In this document: positions 31,623-45,549 of the stretch, one piece after another
Layout of the letters: the number at the start of each line of letters is the position of its first letter
Numbering within the stretch: position 1 is the stretch's first letter
Source of the DNA: Acanthosoma haemorrhoidale
Lineage: Eukaryota > Arthropoda > Insecta > Hemiptera > Acanthosomatidae
Direction: 5' to 3'
Assembly: GCA_930367205.1 (NCBI GenBank)
Contig: CAKNEZ010000011.1
Span: 186,001-250,000 of the forward strand
Length of the DNA stretch: 64,000 bases
The notes under the pieces: model-generated
What the model was told of the DNA's origin: nothing
The model's database searches: none
The model's input: the letters and a program-made list of their open reading frames with translations, nothing else
Translations under genes and position numbers: made by a program

Positions 31623-34247
31623 AGCCAGGGTGAAAGACCACAGGTTCCCCAGATTTATCTCTTATTGGGCGCTCGCCGGACGGCGGCTAAGAGGTTGTGG
31701 TGACCCTAGCCCACGGCGGGCGTCCCCTCCCCACCTTGGGGATCCTCAAATCCGATAACGCCCGACCAAGATGAAGATATACATATTTAGTCATATTGTA
31801 GAATATATAGCTCGTAAAATTCTATTTAAACCAAGTTATTCAAATGGCAAACAACATCTCGGGCTCAACACATTCATGCAATTATCCATAGAAATTGAAG
31901 TAGCATCGCCTATAGATATACTTTGGATGCCTCGTTATTATAACTCCAAAAACTGGCCAGCAATCACGCCTCGAGTCAGCTCATCGTCACCTATTAAACC
32001 TCCATTCAGTCCGTACTGCTACTACATTGCATTAAGTTAGTCGCGGAGCCAGGGTTAGGGATCTCTGCGAACACTGATTCAGTTTCGAATCATTATTGCC
32101 GCGTTTAAATTTCGGGAAATCCTAAAAATTTTTATGATCTATATAGGCAATTTTATTTTAGGATAGGAGGGGGGCCGTTCTCATAGCGCAATTAAAAATA
32201 TCTTTTTTTAAATAACTTTAAAAATTATCTAATATTGAAGGATTCAAATATCTTGTAACTATATAAATGCATTGTTGAAAAGAAAATCTCCTAGCAATAA
32301 AAAAAAAAATTAAATTAATTTAGCGTTTTGCTGGCCTTGGAGAAACTACGCCCATATGATTAGAAGAATATTCCTCGTAAAGACGTAATTTAATACACTA
32401 CTCATATATGAATCCACGTTTATTGGCAATGCACGAAAAGAGCTGACTGTTGTTCCTCAATCCTACTCTATTATCAGATATTCCTTTGGATCGCTACATT
32501 ACTTAACATATTCAAACACAAATGCCTGCTTAAAACCCCCCTCCAGAATCCACAATACATTCTAACCGATAGGCCGCCTTAATTCGTTTAAGACTTTATG
32601 GAACATCCATGAGAAAATCATTCCAAACCTCTACCCAAAGAGGATCGAAGATTAATTTAACAGTAGGGCTCAACAAGGTATCGGGTGGTTTGTTTATGGA
32701 AACCACCCTTTGCCTGTTGGGCGAAGCCTAAAAGGCAACGAGTCCACGGTTGTGCCTCCTGGGCGGACATGGAAACCAACCGATATTACAAAAAGACTTA
32801 TTTTTGAAAAGTTTTACATTTTATTTAAGTGAGGTGTAAGACTGTCTAAAACCTCAAAAAATGTGCAACATATTGTTTCATTTTTTTATGAATCCTTTGA
32901 ATTATATTCATTTTACGTACATAACTTTGGTTTCTTTCAATGATAGTAAGTATTATAACAAAGTAAAGGCTGGATCAATCAGAAGAAGTGATATATCTTC
33001 CGAAAATACTTAAAGAACATTAATATATTCAGTCCTCATTTGATATCTATACATTTGTTTTATTATTCATTAGTGATTTCATCCTGGAATACATTTAATT
33101 TATCTACCTAACGGGTCCTACAAATGTTGAGACGACTAAAGGCTTAATGTAATTGAAGTATAGTCAAATGACCCATAGATTGTTGTTGGCAACAAAAAAA
33201 GTGAGGAATTTGGGTCAGCTTAAAATTGCCCTTCGCCAGTAAGGCTTTAGCTATACTAAAACTAAATACATCGTGATATGAGTTGGCTATCTTTTCAATT
33301 CACAATTGGCTACAGTACATTACTAAGAAGTATGTTACTGTGGTTTTCATTGAGCAACAGCAACATTGATAAGCAATTATCCATTGCACGCAAACGTTTT
33401 TTTTTGTCCCAGAGATCGATTACATCACCTACATTCGATAATTCACTAACTGAAACTAAAAATTCGCAATCAACAAAAAAAAAGTCTTCATTGATTATTT
33501 ATAAGATTGTTGTGGCCACCTCTTAATTATGAATAATTAAAAGTTCCCCTCTTCTCGAATCATATTATACCTGTCTATGTTTCCATATTGGTTGTTAATA
33601 AAGATTATGACGTCAGTGAGTGTAGGGAGAGGAGCTCCTGTGGTGGGGGCCCATCCCGACTTCTTCTAGCCACCTGGTGGGGGTCCTACCCCACCATGGC
33701 GGACCGGCTATATAAGCAGTGGGAGTAGACCGGATTGCCATAACGAACCGGACCCTCACTTGGAACACTACTCTCTATTCTCTCTCTGCACTGGCTTTGC
33801 AACTTTATTGAAACCATGGTCTTCTCATTCAACTACCTCTGCATCTTTCTCTCCTAACCTCGCTATCTTTTAGTCCGGCGTTGTCAGACCAGACCCCAAA
33901 TTTTCCTATTGGGAATCTCTGCCTTCGTCTGGCTAAAACTAGCATCTCCTTAGGAGAGACCTCTCCCTCGTGGACAATAGTTGCCCAGGCCCTACAAACT
34001 TACCTCGTAGCGTTTCCTACCAGTCTGCTTCTCTCCGGTTCACTATCGCATTTGGGATACACACGGTTTTTGCCTACCCTTAGACACCGAGTGTGAATTC
34101 GTGGTCATTCCGAGAGCACATAAACTACCTATAAACCTACCCTGTACCTCTTCTCCGGAACATAGTGCTTTGTAGGGGCACACACGTTCTAAAGATCTTA
34201 TAGAGTCAGATCTAAGTGAATTGAACCTGCCTGCCGATTAGGTTGGC
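31623..34247 (+). repeat. Array unit U3 (2,625 bp), copy of U1
   Basis: Appears identical to U1 at an offset of 4,080 throughout the lines compared. 89-codon ORF at 31771-32040; TATATAAG at 33709-33716. It lacks its own upstream promoter, as U1 does. Confidence 0.93.
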
Positions 34248-36887
34248 AGCCAGGGTGAAAGACCACAGGTTCCCCAGATTTATCTCTTATTGGGCGCTCG
34301 CCGGCCGGGCTAAGAGGTTGTGGTGACCCTAGCCCACGGCGGGCGTCCCCTCCCCACCTTGGGGATCCTCAAATCCGATAACGCCCGACCAAGATGAAGA
34401 TATACATATTTAGTCATATTGTAGAATATATAGCTTGTAAAATTCTATTTAAACCAAGTTATTCAAATGGCAAACAACATCTCTGGCTCAACAAATTCAT
34501 GCAATTATCCATAGAAATTGAAGTAGCATGGCCTATAGATATACATTGGATGCCTCGTTATTATAACTCCAAAAACTGGCCAGCAATCACGCCTCGAGTC
34601 AGCTCATCTTCACCTATTAAACCTCCATTCAGTCCGTACTGCTACTACATTGCATTAAGTTAGTCGCGGAGCCAGGGTTAGGGATCTCTGCGAACACTGA
34701 TCCAGTTTCGAATCATTATTGCCGCGTTTAAATTTCGGGAAATCCTAAAAATTTTTATGATCTATATTGGCAATTTTATTTTAGGATAGGAGGGGGGCCG
34801 TTCTCATAGCGCAATTAAAAATATCTTTTTTTAAATAACTTTAAAAATTATCTAATATTGAAGGATTCAAATATCTTGTAACTATATAAATGCATTGTTG
34901 AAATGAAAATCTCCTAGCAATAAAAAAAAAAATTAAATTAATTTAGCGTTTTGCTGGCCTTGGAGAAACTACGCCCATATGATTAGAAGAATATTCCTCG
35001 TAAAGACGTAATTTAATACACTACTCATATATGAATCCACGTTTATTGGCAATGCACGAAAAGAGCTGACTGTTGTTCCTCAATCCTACTCTATTATCAG
35101 ATATTCCTTTGGATCGCTACATTACTTAACATATTCAAACACAAATGCCTGCTTAAAACCCCCCTCCAGAATCCACAATACATTCTAACCGATAGGCCGC
35201 CTTAATTCGTTTAAGACTTTATGGAACATCCATGAGAAAATCATTCCAAACCTCTACCCAAAGAGGATCGAAGATTAATTTAACAGTAGGGCTCAACAAG
35301 GTATCGGGTGGTTTGTTTATGGAAACCACCCTTTGCCTGTTGGGCGAAGCCTAAAAGGCAACGAGTCCACGGTTGTGCCTCCTGGGCGGACATGGAAACC
35401 AACCGATATTACAAAAAGACTTATTTTTGAAAAGTTTTACATTTTATTTAAGTGAGGTGTAAGACTGTCTAAAACCTCAAAAAATGTGCAACATATTGTT
35501 TCATTTTTTTATGAATCCTTTGAATTATATTCATTTTACGTACATAACTTTGGTTTCTTTCAATGATAGTAAGTATTATAACAAAGTAAAGGCTGGATCA
35601 ATCAGAAGAAGTGATATATCTTCCGAAAATACTTAAAGAACATTAATATATTCAGTCCTCATTTGATATCTATACATTTGTTTTATTATTCATTAGTGAT
35701 TTCATCCTGGAATACATTTAATTTATCTACCTAACGGGTCCTACAAATGTTGAGACGACTAAAGGCTTAATGTAATTGAAGTATAGTCAAATGACCCATA
35801 GATTGTTGTTGGCAACAAAAAAAGTGAGGAATTTGGGTCAGCTTAAAATTGCCCTTCGCCAGTAAGGCTTTAGCTATACTAAAACTAAATACATCGTAAT
35901 ATGAGTTGGCTTTCTTTTCAATTCACAATTGGCTACAGTACATTACTAAGAAGTATGTTACTGTGGTTTTCATTGAGCAACAGGAACATTGATAAGCAAT
36001 TATTTATTATAAGCAATTATCCATTGCACGCAAACGTTTTTTTTTTTCCCAGAGATCGATTACATCACCTACATTCGATAATTCACTAACTGAAACTAAA
36101 AATTCGCAATCAACAAAAAAAAAGTCTTCATTGATTATTTATAAGATTGTTGTGGCCACCTCTTAATTATGAATAATTAAAAGTTCCCCTCTTCTCGAAT
36201 CATATTATACCTGTCTATGTTTCCATATTGGTTGTTAATAAAGATTATGACGTCAGTGAGTGTAGGGAGAGGAGCTCCTGTGGTGGGGGCCCATCCCGAC
36301 TTCTTCTAGCCACCTGGTGGGGGTCCTACCCCACCATGGCGGACCGGCTATATAAGCAGTGGGAGTAGACCGGATTGCCATAACGAACCGGACCCTCACT
36401 TGGAACACTACTCTCTATTCTCTCTCTGCACTGGCTTTGCAACTTTATTGAAACCATGGTCTTCTCATTCAACTACCTCTGCATCTTTCTCTCCTAACCT
36501 CGCTATCTTTTAGTCCGGCGTTGTCAGACCAGACCCCAAATTTTCCTATTGGGAATCTCTGCCTTCGTCTGGCTAAAACTAGCATCTCCTTAGGAGAGAC
36601 CTCTCCCTCGTGGACAATAGTTGCCCAGGCCCTACAAACTTACCTCGTAGCGTTTCCTACCAGTCTGCTTCTCTCCGGTTCACACTCGCATTTGGGATAC
36701 ACACGGTTTTTGCCTACCCTTAGACACCGAGTGTGAATTCGTGGTCATTCCGAGAGCACATAAACTACCTATAAACCTACCCTGTACCTCTTCTCCGGAA
36801 CATAGTGCTTTGTAGGGGCACACACGTTCTAAAGATCTTATAGAGTCAGATCTAAGTGAATTGAACCTGCCTGCCGATTAGGTTGGC
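34248..36887 (+). repeat. Array unit U4 (2,640 bp)
   Basis: Its first 1.4 kb matches U2 at offset 4,080. It continues as a full unit, carries the 17-bp AAGCAATTATTTATTAT insertion near 35996-36012 that truncates the 82-codon ORF to 62, and has TATATAAG at 36349-36356. GGCCGGGC inner hairpin type. Confidence 0.93.
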
Positions 36888-39527
36888 AGCCAGGGTGAAA
36901 GACCACAGGTTCCCCAGATTTATCTCTTATTGGGCGCTCGCCGGCCGGGCTAAGAGGTTGTGGTGACCCTAGCCCACGGCGGGCGTCCCCTCCCCACCTT
37001 GGGGATCCTCAAATCCGATAACGCCCGACCAAGATGAAGATATACATATTTAGTCATATTGTAGAATATATAGCTTGTAAAATTCTATTTAAACCAAGTT
37101 ATTCAAATGGCAAACAACATCTCTGGCTCAACAAATTCATGCAATTATCCATAGAAATTGAAGTAGCATGGCCTATAGATATACTTTGGATGCCTCGTTA
37201 TTATAACTCCAAAAACTGGCCAGCAATCACGCCTCGAGTCAGCTCATCGTCACCCATTAAACCTCCATTCAGTCCGTACTGCTACTACATTGCATTAAGT
37301 TAGTCGCGGAGCCAGGGTTAGGGATCTCTGCGAACACTGATCCAGTTTCGAATCATTATTGCCGCGTTTAAATTTCGGGAAATCCAAAAAATTTTTATGA
37401 TCTATATTGGCAATTTTATTTTAGGATAGGAGGGGGGCCGTTCTCATAGCGCAATTAAAAATATCTTTTTTTAAATAACTTTAAAAATTATCTAATATTG
37501 AAGGATTCAAATATCTTGTAACTATATAAATGCATTGTTGAAATGAAAATCTCCTAGCAATAAAAAAAAAAATTAAATTAATTTAGCGTTTTGCTGGCCT
37601 TGGAGAAACTACGCCCATATGATTAGAAGAATATTCCTCGTAAAGACGTAATTTAATACACTACTCATATATGAATCCACGTTTATTGGCAATGCACGAA
37701 AAGAGCTGACTGTTGTTCCTCAATCCTACTCTATTATCAGATATTCCTTTGGATCGCTACATTACTTAACATATTCAAACACAAATGCCTGCTTAAAACC
37801 CCCCTCCAGAATCCACAATACATTCTAACCGATAGGCCGCCTTAATTCGTTTAAGACTTTATGGAACATCCATGAGAAAATCATTCCAAACCTCTACCCA
37901 AAGAGGATCGAAGATTAATTTAACAGTAGGGCTCAACAAGGTATCGGGTGGTTTGTTTATGGAAACCACCCTTTGCCTGTTGGGCGAAGCCTAAAAGGCA
38001 ACGAGTCCACGGTTGTGCCTCCTGGGCGGACATGGAAACCAACCGATATTACAAAAAGACTTATTTTTGAAAAGTTTTACATTTTATTTAAGTGAGGTGT
38101 AAGACTGTCTAAAACCTCAAAAAATGTGCAACATATTGTTTCATTTTTTTATGAATCCTTTGAATTATATTCATTTTACGTTCATAACTTTGGTTTCTTT
38201 CAATGATAGTAAGTATTATAACAAAGTAAAGGCTGGATCAATCAGAAGAAGTGATATATCTTCCGAAAATACTTAAAGAACATTAATATATTCAGTCCTC
38301 ATTTGATATCTATACTTTTGTTTTATTATTCATTAGTGATTTCATCCTGGAATACATTTAATTTATCTACCTAACGGGTCCTACAAATGTTGAGACGACT
38401 AAAGGCTTAATGTAATTGAAGTATAGTCAAATGACCCATAGATTGTTGTTGGCAACAAAAAAAGTGAGGAATTTGGGTCAGCTTAAAATTGCCCTTCGCC
38501 AGTAAGGCTTTAGCTATACTAAAACTAAATACATCGTAATATGAGTTGGCTTTCTTTTCAATTCACAATTGGCTACAGTACATTACTAAGAAGTATGTTA
38601 CTGTGGTTTTCATTGAGCAACAGGAACATTGATAAGCAATTATTTATTATAAGCAATTATCCATTGCACGCAAACGTTTTTTTTTTTCCCAGAGATCGAT
38701 TACATCACCTACATTCGATAATTCACTAACTGAAACTAAAAATTCGCAATCAACAAAAAAAAAGTCTTCATTGATTATTTATAAGATTGTTGTGGCCACC
38801 TCTTAATTATGAATAATTAAAAGTTCCCCTCTTCTCGAATCATATTATACCTGTCTATGTTTCCATATTGGTTGTTAATAAAGATTATGACGTCAGTGAG
38901 TGTAGGGAGAGGAGCTCCTGTGGTGGGGGCCCATCCCGACTTCTTCTAGCCACCTGGTGGGGGTCCTACCCCACCATGGCGGACCGGCTATATAAGCAGT
39001 GGGAGTAGACCGGATTGCCATAACGAACCGGACCCTCACTTGGAACACTACTCTCTATTCTCTCTCTGCACTGGCTTTGCAACTTTATTGAAACCATGGT
39101 CTTCTCATTCAACTACCTCTGCATCTTTCTCTCCTAACCTCGCTATCTTTTAGTCCGGCGTTGTCAGACCAGACCCCAAATTTTCCTATTGGGAATCTCT
39201 GCCTTCGTCTGGCTAAAACTAGCATCTCCTTAGGAGAGACCTCTCCCTCGTGGACAATAGTTGCCCAGCCCCTACAAACTTACCTCGTAGCGTTTCCTAC
39301 CAGTCTGCTTCTCTCCGGTTCACACTCGCATTTGGGATACACACGGTTTTTGCCTACCCTTAGACACCGAGTGTGAATTCGTGGTCATTCCGAGAGCACA
39401 TAAACTACCTATAAACCTACCCTGTACCTCTTCTCCGGAACATAGTGCTTTGTAGGGGCACACACGTTCTAAAGATCTTATAGAGTCAGATCTAAGTGAA
39501 TTGAACCTGCCTGCCGATTAGGTTGGC
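36888..39527 (+). repeat. Array unit U5 (2,640 bp)
   Basis: Very close to U4, including the 17-bp insertion. Private changes include AATCCAAAAAATTT near 37382 and TACTTTTG near 38314. TATATAAG at 38989-38996. Confidence 0.93.
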
Positions 39528-42150
39528 AGCCAGGGTGAAAGACCACAGGTTCCCCAGATTTATCTCTTATTGGGCGCTCGCCGGCCGGGCTAAGAGGTTG
39601 TGGTGACCCTAGCCCACGGCGGGCGTCCCCTCCCCACCTTGGGGATCCTCAAATCCGATAACGCCCGACCAAGATGAAGATATACATATTTAGTCATATT
39701 GTAGAATATATAGCTTGTAAAATTCTATTTAAACCAAGTTATTCAAATGGCAAACAACATCTCTGGCTCAACACATTCATGCAATTATCCATAGAAATTG
39801 AAGTAGCATGGCCTATAGATATACTTTGGATGCCTCGTTATTATAACTCCAAAAACTGGCCAGCAATCACGCCTCGAGTCAGCTCATCTTCACCTATTAA
39901 ACCTCCATTCAGTCCGTACTGCTACTACATTGCATTAAGTTAGTCGCGGAGCCAGGGTTAGGGATCTCTGCGAACACTGATCCAGTTTCGAATCATTATT
40001 GCCGCGTTTAAATTTCGGGAAATCCTAAAAATTTTTATGATCTATATTGGCAATTTTATTTTAGGATAGGAGGGGGGCCGTTCTCATAGCGCAATTAAAA
40101 ATATCTTTTTTTAAATAACTTTAAAAATTATCTAATATTAAAGGATTCAAATATCTTGTAACTATATAAATGCATTGTTGAAATGAAAATCTCCTAGCAA
40201 TAAAAAAAAAAATTAAATTAATTTAGCGTTTTGCTGGCCTTGGAGAAACTACGCCCATATGATTAGAAGAATATTCCTCGTAAAGACGTAATTTAATACA
40301 CTACTCATATATGAATCCACGTTTATTGGCAATGCACGAAAAGAGCTGACTGTTGTTCCTCAATCCTACTCTATTATCAGATATTCCTTTGGATCGCTAC
40401 ATTACTTAACATATTCAAACACAAATGCCTGCTTAAAACCCCCCTCCAGAATCCACAATACATTCTAACCGATAGGCCGCCTTAATTCGTTTAAGACTTT
40501 ATGGAACATCCATGAGAAAATCATTCCAAACCTCTACCCAAAGAGGATCGAAGATTAATTTAACAGTAGGGCTCAACAAGGTATCGGGTGGTTTGTTTAT
40601 GGAAACCACCCTTTGCCTGTTGGGCGAAGCCTAAAAGGCAACGAGTCCACGGTTGTGCCTCCTGGGCGGACATGGAAACCAACCGATATTACAAAAAGAC
40701 TTATTTTTGAAAAGTTTTACATTTTATTTAAGTGAGGTGTAAGACTGTCTAAAACCTCAAAAAATGTGCAACATATTGTTTCATTTTTTTATGAATCCTT
40801 TGAATTATATTCATTTTACGTACATAACTTTGGTTTCTTTCAATGATAGTAAGTATTATAACAAAGTAAAGGCTGGATCAATCAGAAGAAGTGATATATC
40901 TTCCGAAAATACTTAAAGAACATTAATATATTCAGTCCTCATTTGATATCTATACATTTGTTTTATTATTCATTAGTGATTTCATCCTGGAATACATTTA
41001 ATTTATCTACCTAACGGGTCCTACAAATGTTGAGACGACTAAAGGCTTAATGTAATTGAAGTATAGTCAAATGACCCATAGATTGTTGTTGGCAACAAAA
41101 AAAGTGAGGAATTTGGGTCAGCTTAAAATTGCCCTTCGCCAGTAAGGCTTTAGCTATACTAAAACTAAATACATCGTGATATGAGTTGGCTATCTTTTCA
41201 ATTCACAATTGGCTACAGTACATTACTAAGAAGTATGTTACTGTGGTTTTCATTGAGCAACAGCAACATTGATAAGCAATTATCCATTGCACGCAAACGT
41301 TTTTTTTTGTCCCAGAGATCGATTACATCACCTACATTCGATAATTCACTAACTGAAACTAAAAATTCGCAATCAACAAAAAAAAAGTCTTCATTGATTA
41401 TTTATAAGATTGTTGTGGCCACCTCTTAATTATGAATAATTAAAAGTTCCCCTCTTCTCGAATCATATTATACCTGTCTATGTTTCCATATTGGTTGTTA
41501 ATAAAGATTATGACGTCAGTGAGTGTAGGGAGAGGAGCTCCTGTGGTGGGGGCCCATCCCGACTTCTTCTAGCCACCTGGTGGGGGTCCTACCCCACCAT
41601 GGCGGACCGGCTATATAAGCAGTGGGAGTAGACCGGATTGCCATAACGAACCGGACCCTCACTTGGAACACTACTCTCTATTCTCTCTCTGCACTGGCTT
41701 TGCAACTTTATTGAAACCATGGTCTTCTCATTCAACTACCTCTGCATCTTTCTCTCCTAACCTCGCTATCTTTTAGTCCGGCGTTGTCAGACCAGACCCC
41801 AAATTTTCCTATTGGGAATCTCTGCCTTCGTCTGGCTAAAACTAGCATCTCCTTAGGAGAGACCTCTCCCTCGTGGACAATAGTTGCCCAGGCCCTACAA
41901 ACTTACCTCGTAGCGTTTCCTACCAGTCTGCTTCTCTCCGGTTCACACTCGCATTTGGGATACACACGGTTTTTGCCTACCCTTAGACACCGAGTGTGAA
42001 TTCGTGGTCATTCCGAGAGCACATAAACTACCTATAAACCTACCCTGTACCTCTTCTCCGGAACATAGTGCTTTGTAGGGGCACACACGTTCTAAAGATC
42101 TTATAGAGTCCGATCTAAGTGAATTGAACCTGCCTGCCGATTAGGTTGGC
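39528..42150 (+). repeat. Array unit U6 (2,623 bp)
   Basis: Lacks the 17-bp insertion carried by its neighbours U5 and U7, restoring the 82-codon ORF (41181-41429). TATATAAG at 41612-41619. GGCCGGGC inner hairpin type. Confidence 0.93.
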
Positions 42151-43781
42151 AGCAAGGGTGAAAGACCACAGGTTCCCCAGATTTATCTCTTATTGGGCGC
42201 TCGCCGGCCGGGCTAAGAAAGTTGTGGTGACCCTAGCCCACGGTGGGCGTCCCCTCCCCACCTTGGGGATCCTCAAATCCGATAACGCCCGACCAAGATG
42301 AAGATATACATATTTAGTCATATTGTAGAATATATAGCTCGTAAAATTCTATTTAAACCAAGTTATTCAAATGGCAAACAACATCTCTGGCTCAACACAT
42401 TCATGCAATTATCCATAGAAATTGAAGTAGCATGGCCTATAGATATACTTTGGATGCCTCGTTATTATAACTCCAAAAACTGGCCAGCAATCACGCCTCG
42501 AGTCAGCTCATCGTCACCTATTAAACCTCCATTCAGTCCGTACTGCTACTACATTGCATTAAGTTAGTCGCGGAGCCAGGGTTAGGGATCTCTGCGAACA
42601 CTGATCCAGTTTCGAATCATTATTGCCGCGTTCAAATTTCGGGAAATCCTAAAAATTTTTATGATCTATATTGGCAATTTTATTTTAGGATAGGAGGGGG
42701 GCCGTTCTCGTAGCGCAATTAAAAATATCTTTTTTTAAATAACTTTAAAAATTATCTAATATTGAAGGATTCAAATATCTTGTAACTATATAAATGCATT
42801 GTTGAAAAGAAAATCTCCTAGCAATAAAAAAAAAAATTAAATTAATTTAGCGTTTTGCTGGCCTTGGAGAAACTACGCCCATATGATTAGAAGAATATTC
42901 CTCGTAAAGACGTAATTTAATACACTACTCATATATGAATCCACGTTTATTGGCAATGCACGAAAAGAGCTGACTGTTGTTCCTCAATCCTACTCTATTA
43001 TCAGATATTCCTTTGGATCGCTACATTACTTAACATATTCAAACACAAATGCCTGCTTAAAACCCCCCTCCAGAATCCACAATACATTCTAACCGATAGG
43101 CCACCTTAATTCGTTTAAGACTTTATGGAACATCCATGAGAAAATCATTCCAAACCTCTACCTAAAGAGGATCGAAGATTAATTTAACAGTAGGGCTCAA
43201 CAAGGTATCGGGTGGTTTGTTTATGGAAACCACCCTTTGCCTGTTGGGCGAAGCCTAAAAGGAAACGAGTCCACGGTTGTGCCTCCTGGGCGGACATGGA
43301 AACCAACCGATATTACAAAAAGACTTATTTTTGAAAAGTTTTACATTTTATTTAAGTGAGGTGTAAGACTGTCTAAAACCTCAAAAAATGTGCAACATAT
43401 TGTTTCATTTTTTTATGAATCCTTTGAATTATATTCATTTTACGTACATAACTTTGGTTTCTATCAATGATAGTAAGTATTATAACAAAGTAAAGGCTGG
43501 ATCAATCAGAAGAAGTGATATATCTTCCGAAAATACTTAAAGAACATTAATATAGTCAGTCCTCATTTGATATCTATACATTTGTTTTATTATTCATTAG
43601 TGATTTCATCCTGGAATACATTTAATTTATCTACCTAACGGGTCCTACAAATGTTGAGACGACTAAAGGCTTAATGTAATTGAAGTATAGTCAAAGGACC
43701 CATAGATTGTTGTTGGCAACAAAAAAAGTGAGGAATTTGGGTCAGCTTAAAATTGCCCTTCGCCAGAAAGGCTTTAGCTAT

Positions 43782-45549
43782 TATTATTATTATTATTTGT
43801 TCCGGCATTTGTGCACCGCGGCCTCACTGAGACCTATTGTGCGCCGTCCATGTCCCTGTCCTATATATGTGACAGGCCCACGGCCTTTGCAAATCTGAGG
43901 ATACTGAATGGATCGATCAGTTCACATAGTTTGGGGTCTACAATGCGATCACTACCAAAGTGAAGGTATCGCTTTCTAGCTAAGTTATCACAGTCACATA
44001 TTATATGACGTGCCGTTTCTCCCTCTTTCTTGCAGAATCTGCAGATTGGTGATCCCACTATCCCCAAATTAAAGAGGTGTTTATTTAACCGACAGTGACC
44101 TGTATAGAGTCCTGTCACACTTTTGAGTGTCCACCTGTCCATTGATAGAAGTGCTGAGCTTCTTCTCTTACAGGGTCCATTAAGAAACAGTTTCGAGTGT
44201 TCCTGTTTCTTAGTTTCTCTCCAAGAAAGTCTTGCCTTGTCCTCTAAAGCTAATTTTATACGCCTTTTAGCGTAGCTGAGGCTGATACCACATATGGGTT
44301 CAGGTGCAAGAGGTGTCTGTTCTGAGCCCACCCTTGCAAGGCCATCTGCCTTCTCATTGCCTGTGATGCCTGTGTGTCCTGGCACCCAGTCGATTCTAAC
44401 CTTATTGGCTAGCGAGAGTGTGTTTAAGTTGTTTTTACACTCCTCAACCAAATAAGATCTGGTCGTATAGCTTCTCAGGGCGCCAATGGCTGCCTGGCTA
44501 TCCGTGAAAATTGTGATCAGTCTGTTTCTTACACCCTCCCCAATTAAGGTTTGGGTACAGACATTGATCGCCATCACTTCGGCCTGAAAGACCGAGGTGT
44601 GTCTACCTAAAGGAATAGAAATCCCAGATTCTGGTTTATCTTTCCTCCATATGCCGGCCCCTGACCCGTTTTCTGTTAGCGAGCCGTCTGTATAGCAATT
44701 AATCCCATTACACAGTTTATGTGGTTTGGTCTTTGTGTTTTCCGCACAGTATAAAACGTCTGTGTGTTTCTTAACTTGTAGGTCAGAGTGCATTGACAGC
44801 ACCTCGTCCTCATCAATTCTTCTGAACAAGTTCCCATGTCGCATGTGAGTCATGACTTTGGATCTTGTTCCTGATTTCGCAAGTCTGTAAGCCACGTTCA
44901 AGGCTTGCGCTTCTACTTCTATGTGCAGTGGATTCAAGTTCAATAAGACTTCCATTGCAGCAGTAGGAGTTGTACTCATGGCACCAGTGATCATGAGACA
45001 TGAAAGCCTCTGTAATTTGCCAAGCAAAGTTCTATTTTTACTAATACTACCTCTGTGCCACCACACCATAGAGGCATAGAGCACCATTGGTCTAACTGCT
45101 GCGGTATATAGCCAGAATAACATTCTGGGTTGTAGTCCCCAGGTCCTACCCACAGCCCTTTTACATGCATAGAGGCATCGAAGTGCCTTCATAGTAGTAT
45201 TCCTGATGTGTTTAGACCAGTCCAATTTTCTATCCAGAGTAACCCCTAGATGCTTTACCTCACTAGAAATGCTTACCTGTGTCCCCCCTATATAGGGTGG
45301 TCTAACTATAGCATTTCTTTTGTTAGTGAAGATACAGAGATTTATCTTCTGGGGATTGATTCCTAAACCATTCTTTTCACACCAATCCCTCAAAAGATCC
45401 ATCGATGCGGAAAGCAACTCAGAAATGGTTTCTGAGAACTTGCCCCCTATGAGCACAGCAATGTCATCAGCATATCCCTGTGCGTAGAACCCTGCAGAGT
45501 TTAGGTTTGTTAACAATGAGTCAACGACCAAACACCACAGTAATGGTAA
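43782..45549 (-). mobile_element. 5'-truncated I-like LINE with TAA-repeat tail
   Basis: 1,768 bp inserted in U7 and flanked by TAGCTAT (43775-43781 and 45550-45556). On the minus strand it starts mid-RT and ends in a run of TAA/ATA triplets (43781-43797), as the I factor does. The open frame has no interruption, so the copy is young. Truncation at the 5' end is normal for target-primed reverse transcription. Confidence 0.9.
43861..45549 (-). pseudogene. I-like LINE ORF2 C-terminal part: RT end, RNase H, zinc knuckle
   Basis: The frame is open from the insertion junction (no Met start) to TAG near 43861, at least 556 residues. Numbering from 45531, catalytic YADD is at 20-23, followed by a thumb region (HLGVTLDRKLDW near 94-105). 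RNase H residues D282 (YTDGS), E318, D344 (FTDSQAA), H386 and D396 (GNEKAD) are all present. A C-terminal CRFCKKEGETARHIICDC gives a CCHC motif. Possession of RNase H places it with I/Loa-type LINEs rather than most Jockey elements. It lacks the endonuclease and ORF1. Confidence 0.9.
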
